Source of the DNA: Cymbomonas tetramitiformis | Taxonomy: Eukaryota > Chlorophyta > Pyramimonadophyceae > Pyramimonadales > Pyramimonadaceae | Direction of reading: 5' to 3' | NCBI GenBank assembly: GCA_001247695.2 | Contig: LGRX02035499.1 | Span: 174,317-238,316, forward strand | Length of the DNA stretch: 64,000 bases | In this document: positions 49,900-60,112 of the stretch, one piece after another | Layout of the letters: each line of letters starts with the position of its first letter | Numbering within the stretch: position 1 is the stretch's first letter | Program-made: the position numbers and the translations under genes | Notes under the pieces: generated by a model | The model's database searches: none | The model's input: only the letters and a program-made list of their open reading frames with translations | Told to the model about the DNA's origin: nothing

Positions 49900-51425
49900 G
49901 CCTAGTCGGATAAAACAGAAGGATCAATAACTGATTCGCATAACGATGATCCTGCAATCACTAGTCATCTTTTCACGAGGCAAAAGTTGAATTCAAATCC
50001 GGTGAATCCAAATCCGTTTTACTGCGCCCGAGCAGAGACAGACCCCAGTTACGCGGGTATATATAATCAAAATAGCACAGAGCAAACACAAGTAACATGC
50101 GGGTGAGGTGAATAGGGGGAAATGCACAAGGATGCGGGTTAGACAACCACTGTCCAGCACACTTTTACCGAAATCGAAACCCAGCCGGGTTGCGCCGCCG
50201 AGGGTAACTAAGCACCACCCCGGGTAAACAGTCAGAGCACAAACTGCTTATCGAACAAACTTAATCAAAGCTGAAAGTTACTGCACGCAGAGCAGCCACC
50301 AAAACCAGCCACTGCCGCGAGCAGCTTATTGGAAGAATGAAGGATTTTGAGGCTCATTGGTGTTCATATTTGAAAATTTTCGTCGAGTGAGCAAAACTAC
50401 CTATACCAGCCAATCATATGCCAACGCAACATCACACCTCACCCAGACCGAGACCCACCAATCGGGATCTGAGTCGTATCACGAATCTACGCCCGACTGT
50501 AACACGGAATGCTTATCATTATGTGACACGATTGCAATTATTGCATGACCCGAAGTCAGTAACCGTTGTAATTACTAGTGCACACATAATTTATGTTATC
50601 GGTTATTCATTCCGAAAATGGGGATAAAGCTGACACGAATCACTTTTTGCAAATTCATTTTTGCACAAATTTAAGTTAAACCAAACTCTATCCATCCACA
50701 ACAAAAATTCTCATTTTCAAATTTTTTGAACAAACCTCAAAGTTTGGGCATCCCTTATGCAAAGAAGCAGCGATCAATGCTTTTCTCACCATACTCCTAT
50801 GAGGAGCATTTGTGTTCTGGCTTTGGGAATGCATCCCGTGCCACTTCCCGCGTTGCTGAAAACGTATTCAGTGACTAGATTTGCAACAGCTAACGATCCC
50901 ACACACGGCTCACACCACAAATAGTGTGTACAGGGCATTTAGCAAACATTAAATAAGGGTATTTACCAATCACTAAGCTCAGGGATACTTGCTTTCACAT
51001 TGTATGCCAGGTTATCTGTCTTATCAGGTAACTCGGAAAGTGGTCAGTTATTCGGTTGAAATGCCGGGCACATTAGTGTCTAGATCTCCACGTCAATTGC
51101 GATTGCTCTTTTGCAATCTAGGCATTCCTCGGGAAGAGGAAGGGGAAGAGGGCCTCCAGTTCATGATCCTGGCTGTCAGGGACTTGTGCAGGTTGCCTCG
51201 GTGCCTGGCCACCAACAGGAGGCCATGCCGACTGTTGTGTCTGGGATAGTGGCACCTGATACATATCGGGATGCTGCCAACCCCTCCCCACAGAGAATTT
51301 CATGCTTAACATCCCATCCGTGACAACCCAATGCCTCAAAATTCCACTGTCGTGCCCCCAAAATAATTGGCTGGCATGTGCCAAAATAATCCACCAGCAT
51401 ATGCCAGCGGTGCATTGGTTCTGTA
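49900..51425. other. No supported gene
   Basis: Short ORFs only. A GGCATGTGCCAAAATAAT motif occurs twice near 51373-51396. Confidence 0.35.
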
Positions 51426-51426
51426 A

Positions 51427-52467
51427 TGTGTGTGTATATGCTTATCCTTGCGACTCCTTTGGCGCCTCGAAGCCACAGGAGACTGCACTATGTACCCACG
51501 CCGGGGATCAAGGGATTCAGCACACACTTCGGGACACTTATCCGGATTCTCCGGAGCTCACTAGTGAAGAATGGGACCCCCTAAGCCTCGCTGAGCCACC
51601 CGAGCCCCTTGTGTGTGTGTGTATGCTTATCCTTGCGAATCCTTTGGCACCCCGTAGCCACAGGAGACTGCACTATGTACCCACGCCGGGGATCAAAGGA
51701 TTCAGCACACACTTCGGGACACTCATCCGGATTCTCCGGAGCTCACAAGTGAAGAATGGGACCCCCTAAGCCTCGCTGAGCCACCCAAGCCCCTCTGCAT
51801 CTGCACCACCAGCGCACTGCCGCCTTGTGCCTGAAGCCGGTTCATCCCTGCCCCCCGATCTGCGCGAGCCATATCTCCACCACCAAGCCCACGCGCAAGA
51901 CCACCCCTCTGCTCCCTGAGCCTCACTGGGCCACCTGAGCCCCTCTGCGGCTGTCCTGCCGGCGCACTGCTGCTGTGTCTCTGGAGCCGGCTCACCTCCG
52001 CCAATCGAGCCACCCCTCCACCACCAAGCCCACACCCCACATCACCCCGCTGCCCCCTACAGCCTGGTCCCAAGAGAGCTTGCCCACCCACGCCACGGCC
52101 AGAATGCCCAAGCGCTGTCCCAAGGGGCTGAGAATGATAAACTGGGTTGCCCTCATCCAAACTTGCGCATCCGCCACCGACTTGCGCCTGTAGCCCTCTA
52201 CCCCCAGCACCAACTCCCCGTGACTGGAGCCCTTGCGCTGATTGCCTTGCGAGGTGGCCGCGAACTTGAGCAATGCGCTCCACACTTGCGCTGTAACTGT
52301 CACGCCGCACTGTTCCTACTTGGGGTCCCATCCCCACAGTTGCCTGTGTGTCCCAAGCCCTCCCGGTGGCCGATAGTTCACCACCCGGTGGCCGATAGTT
52401 CACCACACTTGTGTGTGTGTGTGTGTGTGTATGCTTATCCTTGCGAATCCTTTGGCACCCCGTAGCC
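51427..52467 (-). repeat. Three 5'-truncated copies of the adjacent non-LTR element
   Basis: Copies end-joined at (TG)n tracts: 51427-51609, 51610-52405 and a ~60-bp one at 52406-52467. On the minus strand each ends with the same 3' terminus, GGATAAGCATACACACAC. The middle copy repeats 52478-53260 almost exactly (offset ~857 bp). All share the orientation of the full element at 52468. Confidence 0.8.
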
Positions 52468-52579
52468 ACTTGTGTGTGTATGCTTATCCTTGCGACTCCT
52501 TTGGCACCCCGTAGCCACAGGAGACTGCACTATGTACCCACGCCGGGGATCAAAGGATTCAGCACACACTTCGGGACAC

Positions 52580-55500
52580 TCATTCGGATTCTCCGGAGCT
52601 CACAAGTGAAGAATGGGACCCCCTAAGCCTCGCTGAGCCACCCAAGCCCCTCTGCATCTGCACCACCAGCGCACTGCCGCCTTGTGCCTGAAGCCGGTCC
52701 ATCCCTGCCCCCCGATCTGCGCGAGCCATATCTCCACCACCAAGCCCACGCGCAAGACCACCCCTCTGCTCCCTGAGCCTCACTGGGCCACCTGAGCCCC
52801 TCTGCGGCTGTCCTGCCGGCGCACTGCTGCTGTGTCTCTGGAGCCGGCTCACCTCCGCCAATCGAGCCACCCCTCCACCACCAAGCCCACATCCCACATC
52901 ACCCCGCTGCCCCCTACAGCCTTGTCTCAAGAGAGCTTGCCCACCCACGCCACGGCCAGAATGCCCAAGCGTTGTCCCAAGGGGCTGAGAATGATAAACT
53001 GGGCTGCCCTCATCCAAACTTGCGCATCCGCCACCGACTCGCGCGTGTAGCCCTCTACCCCCTGCATCAACTCCCCGTGACTGGAGCCCTTGCGCTGATT
53101 GCCTTGCGAGGTGGCCGCGAACTTGGGCAATGCGCTCCACACTTGGGCTGTAACTGTCACGCCGCACTGTTCCTACTTGGGGTCCCATCCCCACAGTTGC
53201 CTGTGTGTCCCAAGCCCTCCCGGTGGCCGATAGTTCACCACCCGGTCGTCGCCTTCCCGACAGCTGCTCACTGTTAGTTCCGGCACGGCCAGCAACCTCG
53301 CCCGATGGGCACGGAAGCTGATGAGATGCCGTATGCTGCCGTGCAACCTGTTGTAAGTGGTCATCGCTGCCGGGATGGGCCCCCGGGCTCTGAGGGGCCC
53401 GGCGTGTGTCAACTCCACCCGCGGACCTCCCCACATCTCCCCCGTCATCCTCATCAGTTCCCCCCATGCCATCAACCCCCCCAAGAAGGCCGGCCACCCG
53501 CCTGCTCGCCCCCATCAAGGTGGCCACCCCTCCCTCAGCCAAGGCCATTGCTTGCTCCGGCGAGGCCCCACTCTGCTCCTGAGTCCAGACCCCACTCCCC
53601 GGGCCCGGCGACAAAAGGTCATCCCATTCATTCAAGATATCCTCGACACTTGACGCCGCCTGGCTGAGCCCGCCTATGCCTGCCCGTGCCCCTCCAGATC
53701 GCGCCTCGGCGGTGCCCCCTCCTTGACCCTCCACAGTGCCCAGATGCTCCACCTCCCGCCGCATGTCCTCCATGCTCTCCAACAGCCTCGATGCCATCGC
53801 GCCTGCCTCGCCTGCCTCACCGGGAGCCTGCCCAGACCGCTCACGCTGCGTTCCCTCAGATTCCTGCATCCCACCGCCAGACCCATCCTGCGTGGCATAG
53901 TCTGTCTCCTCGAACGCGTCCTCCCACGCTCTGTCCATCAGTGCCAACCTCTCCGCCCCTTCTGGTCGGTCCGCCTCCCCCCGATCCAGGTCCGGGCCCA
54001 TGCCTCCTCCCACACGCCCTCCGCCAGCCCAACGCCACCCACTTCCGGCCGGACATCGCCCTACAGCCCGCCTGATGATCAGCCCTGCAACCCCCCGTGC
54101 AAGCGCGAAAGAAAGCAGCCGGACCCACTTCTCCTTCCAGCCCACCGCCCCGCCACGTGCCGCTTCCTCGTCCTCGTCCTCGTCCCCATTGCCATCCACC
54201 TGCTCTCCCCCTTCCGCGTTCGCCTCCATGTACCGCCGCTCCCTGAAGCGCCGCTGCGTCTTCCGAAGGAATCCATACGCCGCAGGCCCCAGCCCACCGT
54301 ACACCTCCACCCCAAAGGGGATGAAGTGATGTGGGCGGACATCCCCGTACGTCGCCACCTTGCTCTCCTCTACCTTCTTCGCCGCCGCCCCGGGGGCCAT
54401 CATGGCCGCTCCCAGGTGCGCGTCTGACATCGGCCGCGCCGTGGCCACATCAAACAGCACATGCTGGCCCGGTCCCTCCGCATCTAACACTGTCACATCC
54501 GGGCAATGATTCCGTGAGTAGGTCAGGTAGCCCGCGAAGTCATCGTGCAATGCAGACGCCAAGGGATAGGCAGACTTGGCCACCTCGAACAGCACCCTCT
54601 GCAGTTTGTGGTGGATGAAAGAGTACCAATTTCCTCCCCCAGCCCCCACTCCCCCCCGGCATGCCAGTAAGTGTGTCCCGGTGGGATCCCGCTCTCCTCC
54701 ACAATCGGGGCACTCCTCCACTTGGCCAAGGAGGGGCTGCTCCGCATGAAGAATGTGCCGCAGGGCCACCCGGTATTCCGCCGAACTGAGCTCCAGGGCT
54801 GGGCAGCATGGAACACCCCTCAAGAATGCAGGCCCAATACTGTTGAAGGTCACCGAGAAAAGCCAGGGGAGCCGAGACGCCCCCACGTGCCCAGCCAGCC
54901 AAAGCCAATCCGCAGAGTGGAGGACAGCAGCATAGACCCGTTGGGCACGTTTTTGAGACCTGCTGTAATCACTCAACTTCTTGACGTCGTCCGCCTTTGG
55001 CACTTGTGGTGGCAAATGCTCATTTGCTCCCCTCGCCTCCCCAATCACCTCCATCGCCTCCGACACCTTCTGCATGGCCGCTTGCAAAGAATTGACATAC
55101 GGCAAGTCGCTCTCAGCCCCGAGGTCCTCGGTCCCCGCCGTCACTGTTGGAAAGAGCTCCCGCATATCCTCCCAGACTTGCGCAAACCCGCCAAGCCAGG
55201 CCGCACTGCTCACCCTCGCCGCCTTAGTCAGGCCCATCCCATGCGGGAGGGTGGCAAACTCACAGGAGTGCCACGCCAATCCACCGCCAGGCAGCAAGTC
55301 CCGCAACGCCCCCTGCATCCTCCTGTCATGCTCCTCAGCCGCCTCCCGCATCATCTCCGGCGGCACACCTCGCAGCCAGAACCCCAGCCTCGGGTGGGCA
55401 CAGAATCGAAGCAGGAGCCCCTGGGCCTGCGCATGCCCAAGCTTGTTCAAGAGGGGCAGGATGCCACATAGCTCCTCCACCTTCTTCAACATCTCCACAC

Positions 55501-56386
55501 TGACCGCCTCTGCCTTCCCCACCGGCACCCCCAAGACATCGATGAAGTCCAGCTCCCCCCGTGCACCCGGCATCCCGGCCTCGAAGCAACTGGCGTCCCC
55601 CTCAGGCGAGAAAGCCGCTGACTTCACCGGCTGAATATCCAGGCCAATCGCCACTGCCTCCTCCATATAAGTCTCATACGCGAGCGCCGCTTCAACCGGA
55701 GGGCCCAGGAAGAAAGCGTCATCCAAGTAGGCAAAGATGACCACGCTAGGGTGTCCCTCCTGAACCCGCTCCAGCACCACCTGCAACGGGGCAGCCAAGT
55801 AAAGTGGCCCCAGGGGGTCCCCCTGCTGCGTGCCCTCCTTCGACTTGACAAATCGCATCACCGAGCCATCAACGCCCCCCAGCCGAAACCCCAGGTTCGC
55901 ATCCACCCCATAACAAAGGTCCGTCCATGCCCACAGCTCCGGGAAGTCCCGCTCGATAGCCTCAAACATTGCCTCACGGTGCACCGCATTGAAGGCATTC
56001 CTGGCATCTGCCTTAACACAGACCCATTCCGGGTGCCGATCCAGGGCCGCCTGAACAGTGTGGACCCCCAGGTCCGCCCCTCCCTTCACCGCAACCCCAA
56101 TCTGGGCCGCCCGCAGTCCACCATGGTCATCATCCTGTCGACGCCCACAAAATCGAGCCCTGAGGGCCTTCGCACGCTGCCTGCATATGACTTTCGCCAC
56201 TAGCTTCCAGAGAACTTCGCCACACGCAATGGGCCGGACGTTGACGCCGAGGTCGTCCTTCAGCAACGCCACTAACCTAGCGCCTGCCAACCACTCCCGA
56301 ACCCGCGCCGGGGCCCGACCTGCCGCCAGATGGTTGCACACCTCCAACAGTGCATCTCGCCCACCAGAGATATGGACCGCCCACAT
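52580..56386 (-). CDS. RT and restriction-like endonuclease of the non-LTR element
   Basis: 1268 codons without a stop. RT motifs: VRPIACGEVLWKLVAKVI (~50-68), VKADARNAFNAV (~123), GTQQGDPLGPLYLA (~186) and catalytic YLDD (55716-55731). A CCHC-type CPDCGGERDPTGTHLLAC begins near residue 558 (54712). The endonuclease core CPDVTVL...VLFDVATARP (~628-650) fits the PD-(D/E)xK fold that nicks the target for priming. A further ~600 residues, rich in Gly, Gln and Arg, have no recognised domain and run almost to the 3' end. The truncated downstream copy keeps this region open. Confidence 0.8.
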   Translation of the reverse strand: MWAVHISGGRDALLEVCNHLAAGRAPARVREWLAGARLVALLKDDLGVNVRPIACGEVLWKLVAKVICRQRAKALRARFCGRRQDDDHGGLRAAQIGVAVKGGADLGVHTVQAALDRHPEWVCVKADARNAFNAVHREAMFEAIERDFPELWAWTDLCYGVDANLGFRLGGVDGSVMRFVKSKEGTQQGDPLGPLYLAAPLQVVLERVQEGHPSVVIFAYLDDAFFLGPPVEAALAYETYMEEAVAIGLDIQPVKSAAFSPEGDASCFEAGMPGARGELDFIDVLGVPVGKAEAVSVEMLKKVEELCGILPLLNKLGHAQAQGLLLRFCAHPRLGFWLRGVPPEMMREAAEEHDRRMQGALRDLLPGGGLAWHSCEFATLPHGMGLTKAARVSSAAWLGGFAQVWEDMRELFPTVTAGTEDLGAESDLPYVNSLQAAMQKVSEAMEVIGEARGANEHLPPQVPKADDVKKLSDYSRSQKRAQRVYAAVLHSADWLWLAGHVGASRLPWLFSVTFNSIGPAFLRGVPCCPALELSSAEYRVALRHILHAEQPLLGQVEECPDCGGERDPTGTHLLACRGGVGAGGGNWYSFIHHKLQRVLFEVAKSAYPLASALHDDFAGYLTYSRNHCPDVTVLDAEGPGQHVLFDVATARPMSDAHLGAAMMAPGAAAKKVEESKVATYGDVRPHHFIPFGVEVYGGLGPAAYGFLRKTQRRFRERRYMEANAEGGEQVDGNGDEDEDEEAARGGAVGWKEKWVRLLSFALARGVAGLIIRRAVGRCPAGSGWRWAGGGRVGGGMGPDLDRGEADRPEGAERLALMDRAWEDAFEETDYATQDGSGGGMQESEGTQRERSGQAPGEAGEAGAMASRLLESMEDMRREVEHLGTVEGQGGGTAEARSGGARAGIGGLSQAASSVEDILNEWDDLLSPGPGSGVWTQEQSGASPEQAMALAEGGVATLMGASRRVAGLLGGVDGMGGTDEDDGGDVGRSAGGVDTRRAPQSPGAHPGSDDHLQQVARQHTASHQLPCPSGEVAGRAGTNSEQLSGRRRPGGELSATGRAWDTQATVGMGPQVGTVRRDSYSPSVERIAQVRGHLARQSAQGLQSRGVDAGGRGLHARVGGGCASLDEGSPVYHSQPLGTTLGHSGRGVGGQALLRQGCRGQRGDVGCGLGGGGVARLAEVSRLQRHSSSAPAGQPQRGSGGPVRLREQRGGLARGLGGGDMARADRGAGMDRLQAQGGSALVVQMQRGLGGSARLRGSHSSLVSSGESE

Positions 56387-56726
56387 GCTCCCAGCGCCAC
56401 TGAGAGCTGCCCGGTCCCGAGGCCCGCGGCAGATTACGCATTACATCATCGAACGTCTTCTCATCCAGCTCAAGCGCCTGCCCCCGAAGCTCCCGCCGGC
56501 GATCCTCTCCCACATCTTGCCTCCTGCCTGTCCCAGCCGGGTGCAACCGCTCCAGCTTCAGGAACGTCTCCTCCGTCGCTGGTGCCAGCTTGGCCAACTC
56601 CAGCCTCTTCGCTGCCTTTCCCAGCTGCCCCGCCTTCACCAACCGCACAGCATCTCGCAGCACCCGTTCCTCATCCGCCTCGGCTACAGCTCGTCGATCC
56701 CCCGGCACCTCCGCATGCAGCCCCTC
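56387..56726 (-). CDS. RT N-terminal extension of the non-LTR element
   Basis: In frame with the zinc-finger part after the TAG: DAVRLVKAGQLGKAAKRLEL and LAPATEETFLKLERLHP, typical of the region before RT in R2-group proteins. It ends with SQWRWEH, where a one-base shift (about 56370) leads into the RT frame at WAVHISGG. Confidence 0.65.
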
Positions 56727-58061
56727 CTACTCGCCGCGTAGGAAGCGGGCGCAACGCTCCTTAATGACCTGGGCCACACCCTGCTTCACCCCCTGCTGGA
56801 CCGGCTGAAGAACCAGGCGCGGGAGTAAAAAGAACAGCTTGTAGGCCTCGACGTCCTCTGTGTCCACCCGCATCCTCCGAAGCGCGACCATCACACACTC
56901 GGTGAACAGTCCCCACAACTTCTTCGGCACCATCAGGGAAGGGAAGTCGCTCACAGCACACTCGTCGACACTCAGTCCTCGCAGCCATGTCCACCCCGCC
57001 TCTCCAAGCCCATCCGGGTCCCCCACCAAGCTCTCGCCTCCGTGCTGCCCCTGCGCCCGCCCCGCCGCCCGTGGATTGCCCCGGCCCCCACTGCCGCCTC
57101 CCCCCTGAGCCGGCGCACAACGCTGAGCATAACTAGCCAGACAGCCCCCACCCCGACCTTGATGCTGCCGCAATCCAGTCTCCGAGAGGATATGTCCACA
57201 GCTCTGCTCAGGGCACCGCGTGAGCCTCGCCGCAGACAGCAGAAGCCCCGATGCGTCAGGATGGCTCCGCCGAAAATGCTCCGTCAGGGCTCGTCTGCTT
57301 CCTAGGGCCCCCACTGAGCACCCCGGCACCGAGCAGACCACATTCCCCACCCGCTGTCCTGCCCCCTTCCGCCCGCCACTTCCCTCGAGCTGCGCCGACC
57401 CACTAGTCCCTCCCGAGGCACCCCCCAATGGTCTCAGTGGCTCCACAGCCCCTCCCTCACCCGCCACATCAGCCCCGCGCTCTGCCCCCACCGTCCTCGT
57501 CCCTAACCTTACCCCGTGGACACCCTCACCCGCCACCCCCACGGCCTCCTCACCACCCGACTGTCCCACCGCTACAGCACCACTCCCAAGATCAACGCTA
57601 ACCCCAGCCGAACGCCCCGACAGTTCCAATCGAAGTGACAGATGAGGGCCCTCCACGCCCTCTCCGCTGCTCACTGCCATCCCATCCGCCAGACCATCCA
57701 CTCCGGCCCCGTCCTCCCCGCTGACCCCCTCAGTTTCGCCACCCGCACCCGCGCCCGCATCCCCCCGAGGCAGCTGCCGCCAACCCATAAGCAAGCCCTT
57801 CTCCGCCTCCCTGCTCCAGCCACCAGCCGTCTTCACCCCGACGCGCCGCCCACCACCCCGCCTGGACAGGAAACCGTCATGATCACCCGGGTCTCTCGGC
57901 CTGTCCTCCAGGAACACCTCCTCTCTCTCCGGGTTCCCATCAAGGTACTCAATCACCGTCGCCCCCTCCACAGATGCCCCCCCCCCTAACCGTCCACCAT
58001 ACCAGCTGCGCTCACCTGGCCAATACACCTCCACCAGGGTGCCCACTGGCAACGCCGCCAT
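56727..58061 (-). CDS. N-terminal part of the non-LTR polyprotein: Tudor-like domain and zinc fingers
   Basis: ATG 58061 in a good context (GCGATGGCG) opens 444 codons. Residues ~6-53 are Tudor-like (VGTLVEVYWPGERSWYGG, then VIEYLDGNPEREEVFLED). A Gly/Ala-rich linker follows. Residues 243-267 form a C2H2 finger (CSVPGCSVGALGSRRALTEH) and 283-300 a second Cys/His cluster (CPEQSCGHILSETGLRQH), the kind used by R2-group elements to hold target DNA. The frame ends at a TAG (56727-56729). The same frame continues directly with RT N-terminal sequence, so this is one protein with a nonsense mutation or recoding. Confidence 0.7.
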   Translation of the reverse strand: MAALPVGTLVEVYWPGERSWYGGRLGGGASVEGATVIEYLDGNPEREEVFLEDRPRDPGDHDGFLSRRGGGRRVGVKTAGGWSREAEKGLLMGWRQLPRGDAGAGAGGETEGVSGEDGAGVDGLADGMAVSSGEGVEGPHLSLRLELSGRSAGVSVDLGSGAVAVGQSGGEEAVGVAGEGVHGVRLGTRTVGAERGADVAGEGGAVEPLRPLGGASGGTSGSAQLEGSGGRKGAGQRVGNVVCSVPGCSVGALGSRRALTEHFRRSHPDASGLLLSAARLTRCPEQSCGHILSETGLRQHQGRGGGCLASYAQRCAPAQGGGGSGGRGNPRAAGRAQGQHGGESLVGDPDGLGEAGWTWLRGLSVDECAVSDFPSLMVPKKLWGLFTECVMVALRRMRVDTEDVEAYKLFFLLPRLVLQPVQQGVKQGVAQVIKERCARFLRGE

Positions 58062-59032
58062 CGCTGGGCCTACACTCTGCTCAGCCGATCTCCCACCATC
58101 AACACGCCTTTCATTATTTACACTATCCGTGACCGCCAGGTCCGCCCGCCTGCCCAGCCGCCCCTTCCATATTTACACTATAAACAAACCCCTCATTCGC
58201 CCGATTACCTTCATAATCAGAACTCATAGTCATAATTCATTCATTCGAACACTACGCCCAGTGACGCTCACCACCTGCCACCAAGCCGAAAAACCAAAAC
58301 CAAAATCGAGCCAAAAAACAGCACCCGGAAACTCATCGCCATGGAATCGCAACCGGCCGTGGCCTTAGGAGTCCTGCCTCTCACCCCGGGGGATTGGGCG
58401 GGCAGGTGCTGACGCCAGCAGAGGCATCCGTCAGATACAAATGTATCCAATATACTGGACAGTCAGCTGGGTTGGCCTGGATGGGCGCTCTATGCCAACC
58501 GCGCGGAGGGCTGTCTGTACAAAAGTAGCCGCGCCCCGAAGGTCTCCGGTACCCTCGACCGTTGCTGTTGATGCAAAATCCATCTGCTGTTGGCTCCCCG
58601 AACAAATATATGAAACCATGCCTGCACAGGCGCAAAATATGTACACAACTCGAACCACACGTGTGTGCGTGAAACCCAAGACTGGATCTGGACCGTAGAG
58701 AGCAACGGCAAGCGACAGCCACCACACCAGAAGTGCGGATTCGTCCTTACGGGCCCGGATCCAGACCACACCCAACCGACACCACTGCTAACACAACCAA
58801 CACAATCAACACAAGGAGAACACACAACCAAGGCTCCGATCGGCGAAGGCAGCAGCCAACACGTTGCACTCGAAGGCCTCAGCAGGGAACCCCGAGCGCT
58901 ACCAACCGACACCACACGCAACCCTAGCCGTGTGGGGGGGTCATACCCCTCAGCCGGCAAACGCTCCCCCCTCCATTCTTTGTCCCCCCGCCAATCCGGC
59001 GAGGGTTAGGCCCCGGGGGGAGGGCATGTGTA

Positions 59033-59060
59033 TGTGTATGTGTGTGTGTGTGTGTGTGGG
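59033..59060. repeat. (TG)n tract at the 5' flank of the non-LTR element
   Basis: TGTGTATGTGTATGTGTGTG and further TG units. Together with the (TG)n at the 3' junctions (51427, 51610, 52406 and 52468) it brackets the element. Confidence 0.75.
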
Positions 59061-59635
59061 AGAAATATATGTATGCTCGTGGGGCAGGCGGGTTTATAGC
59101 GTGCGTGTATGGGTTTTGGGGTGGGATCAATGCGTTTTGGCCGATGTGACTGTTTTGGGCCCTCTGGCCGCTATGGACGTTCTGGTAGTTTGGCTGCTTT
59201 CAGCGTTCAGGGCCGCTCCGGACGTTCTATATATATATACATACATCTGAAATGTTTCCGCAACAGGGAGCTGTGTTAACAATCGCACTGAGGCAATCGG
59301 AGAGCGGAGCAGTTTCTCACCTGAAATCCGGGGAGGCTCCCTGTAAAGGGAGCCTTGTCCAGGCCTGTGAAATAGTCCCCCCTGCTTGCTGGGATGGAGG
59401 GTTGGGCTGGCACATGCCCCCCGATGCCAGCAGCCGGCCACGTGCCTGCCGATGCATTCATATTATCTGAAGACCCCAGAAACACACCATGCACATCACA
59501 TTGTCAACACAGTGTTTGAGGCTTTATCAAACCATCATCCAGCACACAGTGTGTCGCGCTCGAGACTCTTCTTTGCAATCTGCAATCCCGTCTCTGTGCA
59601 ATCAACCGTGCATAGGCACCATGCACTGCACACCG
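59061..59635. other. Spacer without supported gene
   Basis: Contains a perfect hairpin GGCTCCCTGTAAAGGGAGCC (about 59336-59355). No ORF of note. Confidence 0.35.
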
Positions 59636-59639
59636 TGTG

Positions 59640-60112
59640 ATTTTGAGCAGGGGGTGGAGGCATGGACAGTGGCTTTGAGCAGATGGGGGGGTAGGAGGGG
59701 AATGGACAGCCTGTGCTTTGAGCAGATGGGGGGAGGCATGGACATCCTGTGCTTTGAGCTGAGGGGTGGGGGGGCGGAGGGATGGACAACCTGTGCTTTG
59801 AGCAGATGGGGGGAGGCATGGACAGCCTGTGCTTTGAGCAGATGGGGGGGGTGGAGGCATGGACAGCCTGTGCTTGAGCAGATAGTGGGGTGGAGGGATG
59901 GACAGCCTGTGCTTTGATCAGATAAGGGGGTGGAGGCATGGACAGCCTGTGCTTTGAGCAGATGTGGGGTGGAGGGATGGACAGCCTGTGCTTGAGCAGA
60001 TGGGGGTGAAGGTATGGTCAAGCCTGTGCTTTGCGCAGATGGGGGGGGGGTGCAGGGATGGACAGCCTGTGCTTTGAGCAGATGGGGGGGCTGGAGGGAT
60101 GGACAGCGCACC
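59640..60112. repeat. Minisatellite, ~37-40 bp units, about 12 copies
   Basis: Units of CATGGACAGCCTGTGCTTT followed by GAGCAGATGGGGGG, with variable G-run lengths. It lies downstream of (3' to) the zinc-finger gene on the minus strand and may include its stop codon or 3' UTR. Frames through it change from unit to unit. Confidence 0.85.

Larger units (their letters stand above)
52468..59030 (-). mobile_element. Non-LTR retrotransposon with restriction-like endonuclease
   Basis: Minus-strand element: ~970-bp leader (59030-58062), one long coding region (58061-52580) interrupted by a TAG and a frameshift, and a short 3' end with a (CA)n tail at 52468. The other side abuts a (TG)n tract at 59033-59060, so it appears inserted into a microsatellite. 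N-terminal zinc fingers, RT, then a CCHC and PD...D endonuclease place it with the R2/CRE/NeSL/HERO group. Confidence 0.75.

Noticed and set aside
52480..53650. Plus-strand Pro/His-rich ORFs
   Set aside because: They are complements of the GC-rich non-LTR coding strand and show no domain.
59336..59355. Rho-independent terminator
   Set aside because: The hairpin is perfect, but there is no T-run and the context is eukaryotic.
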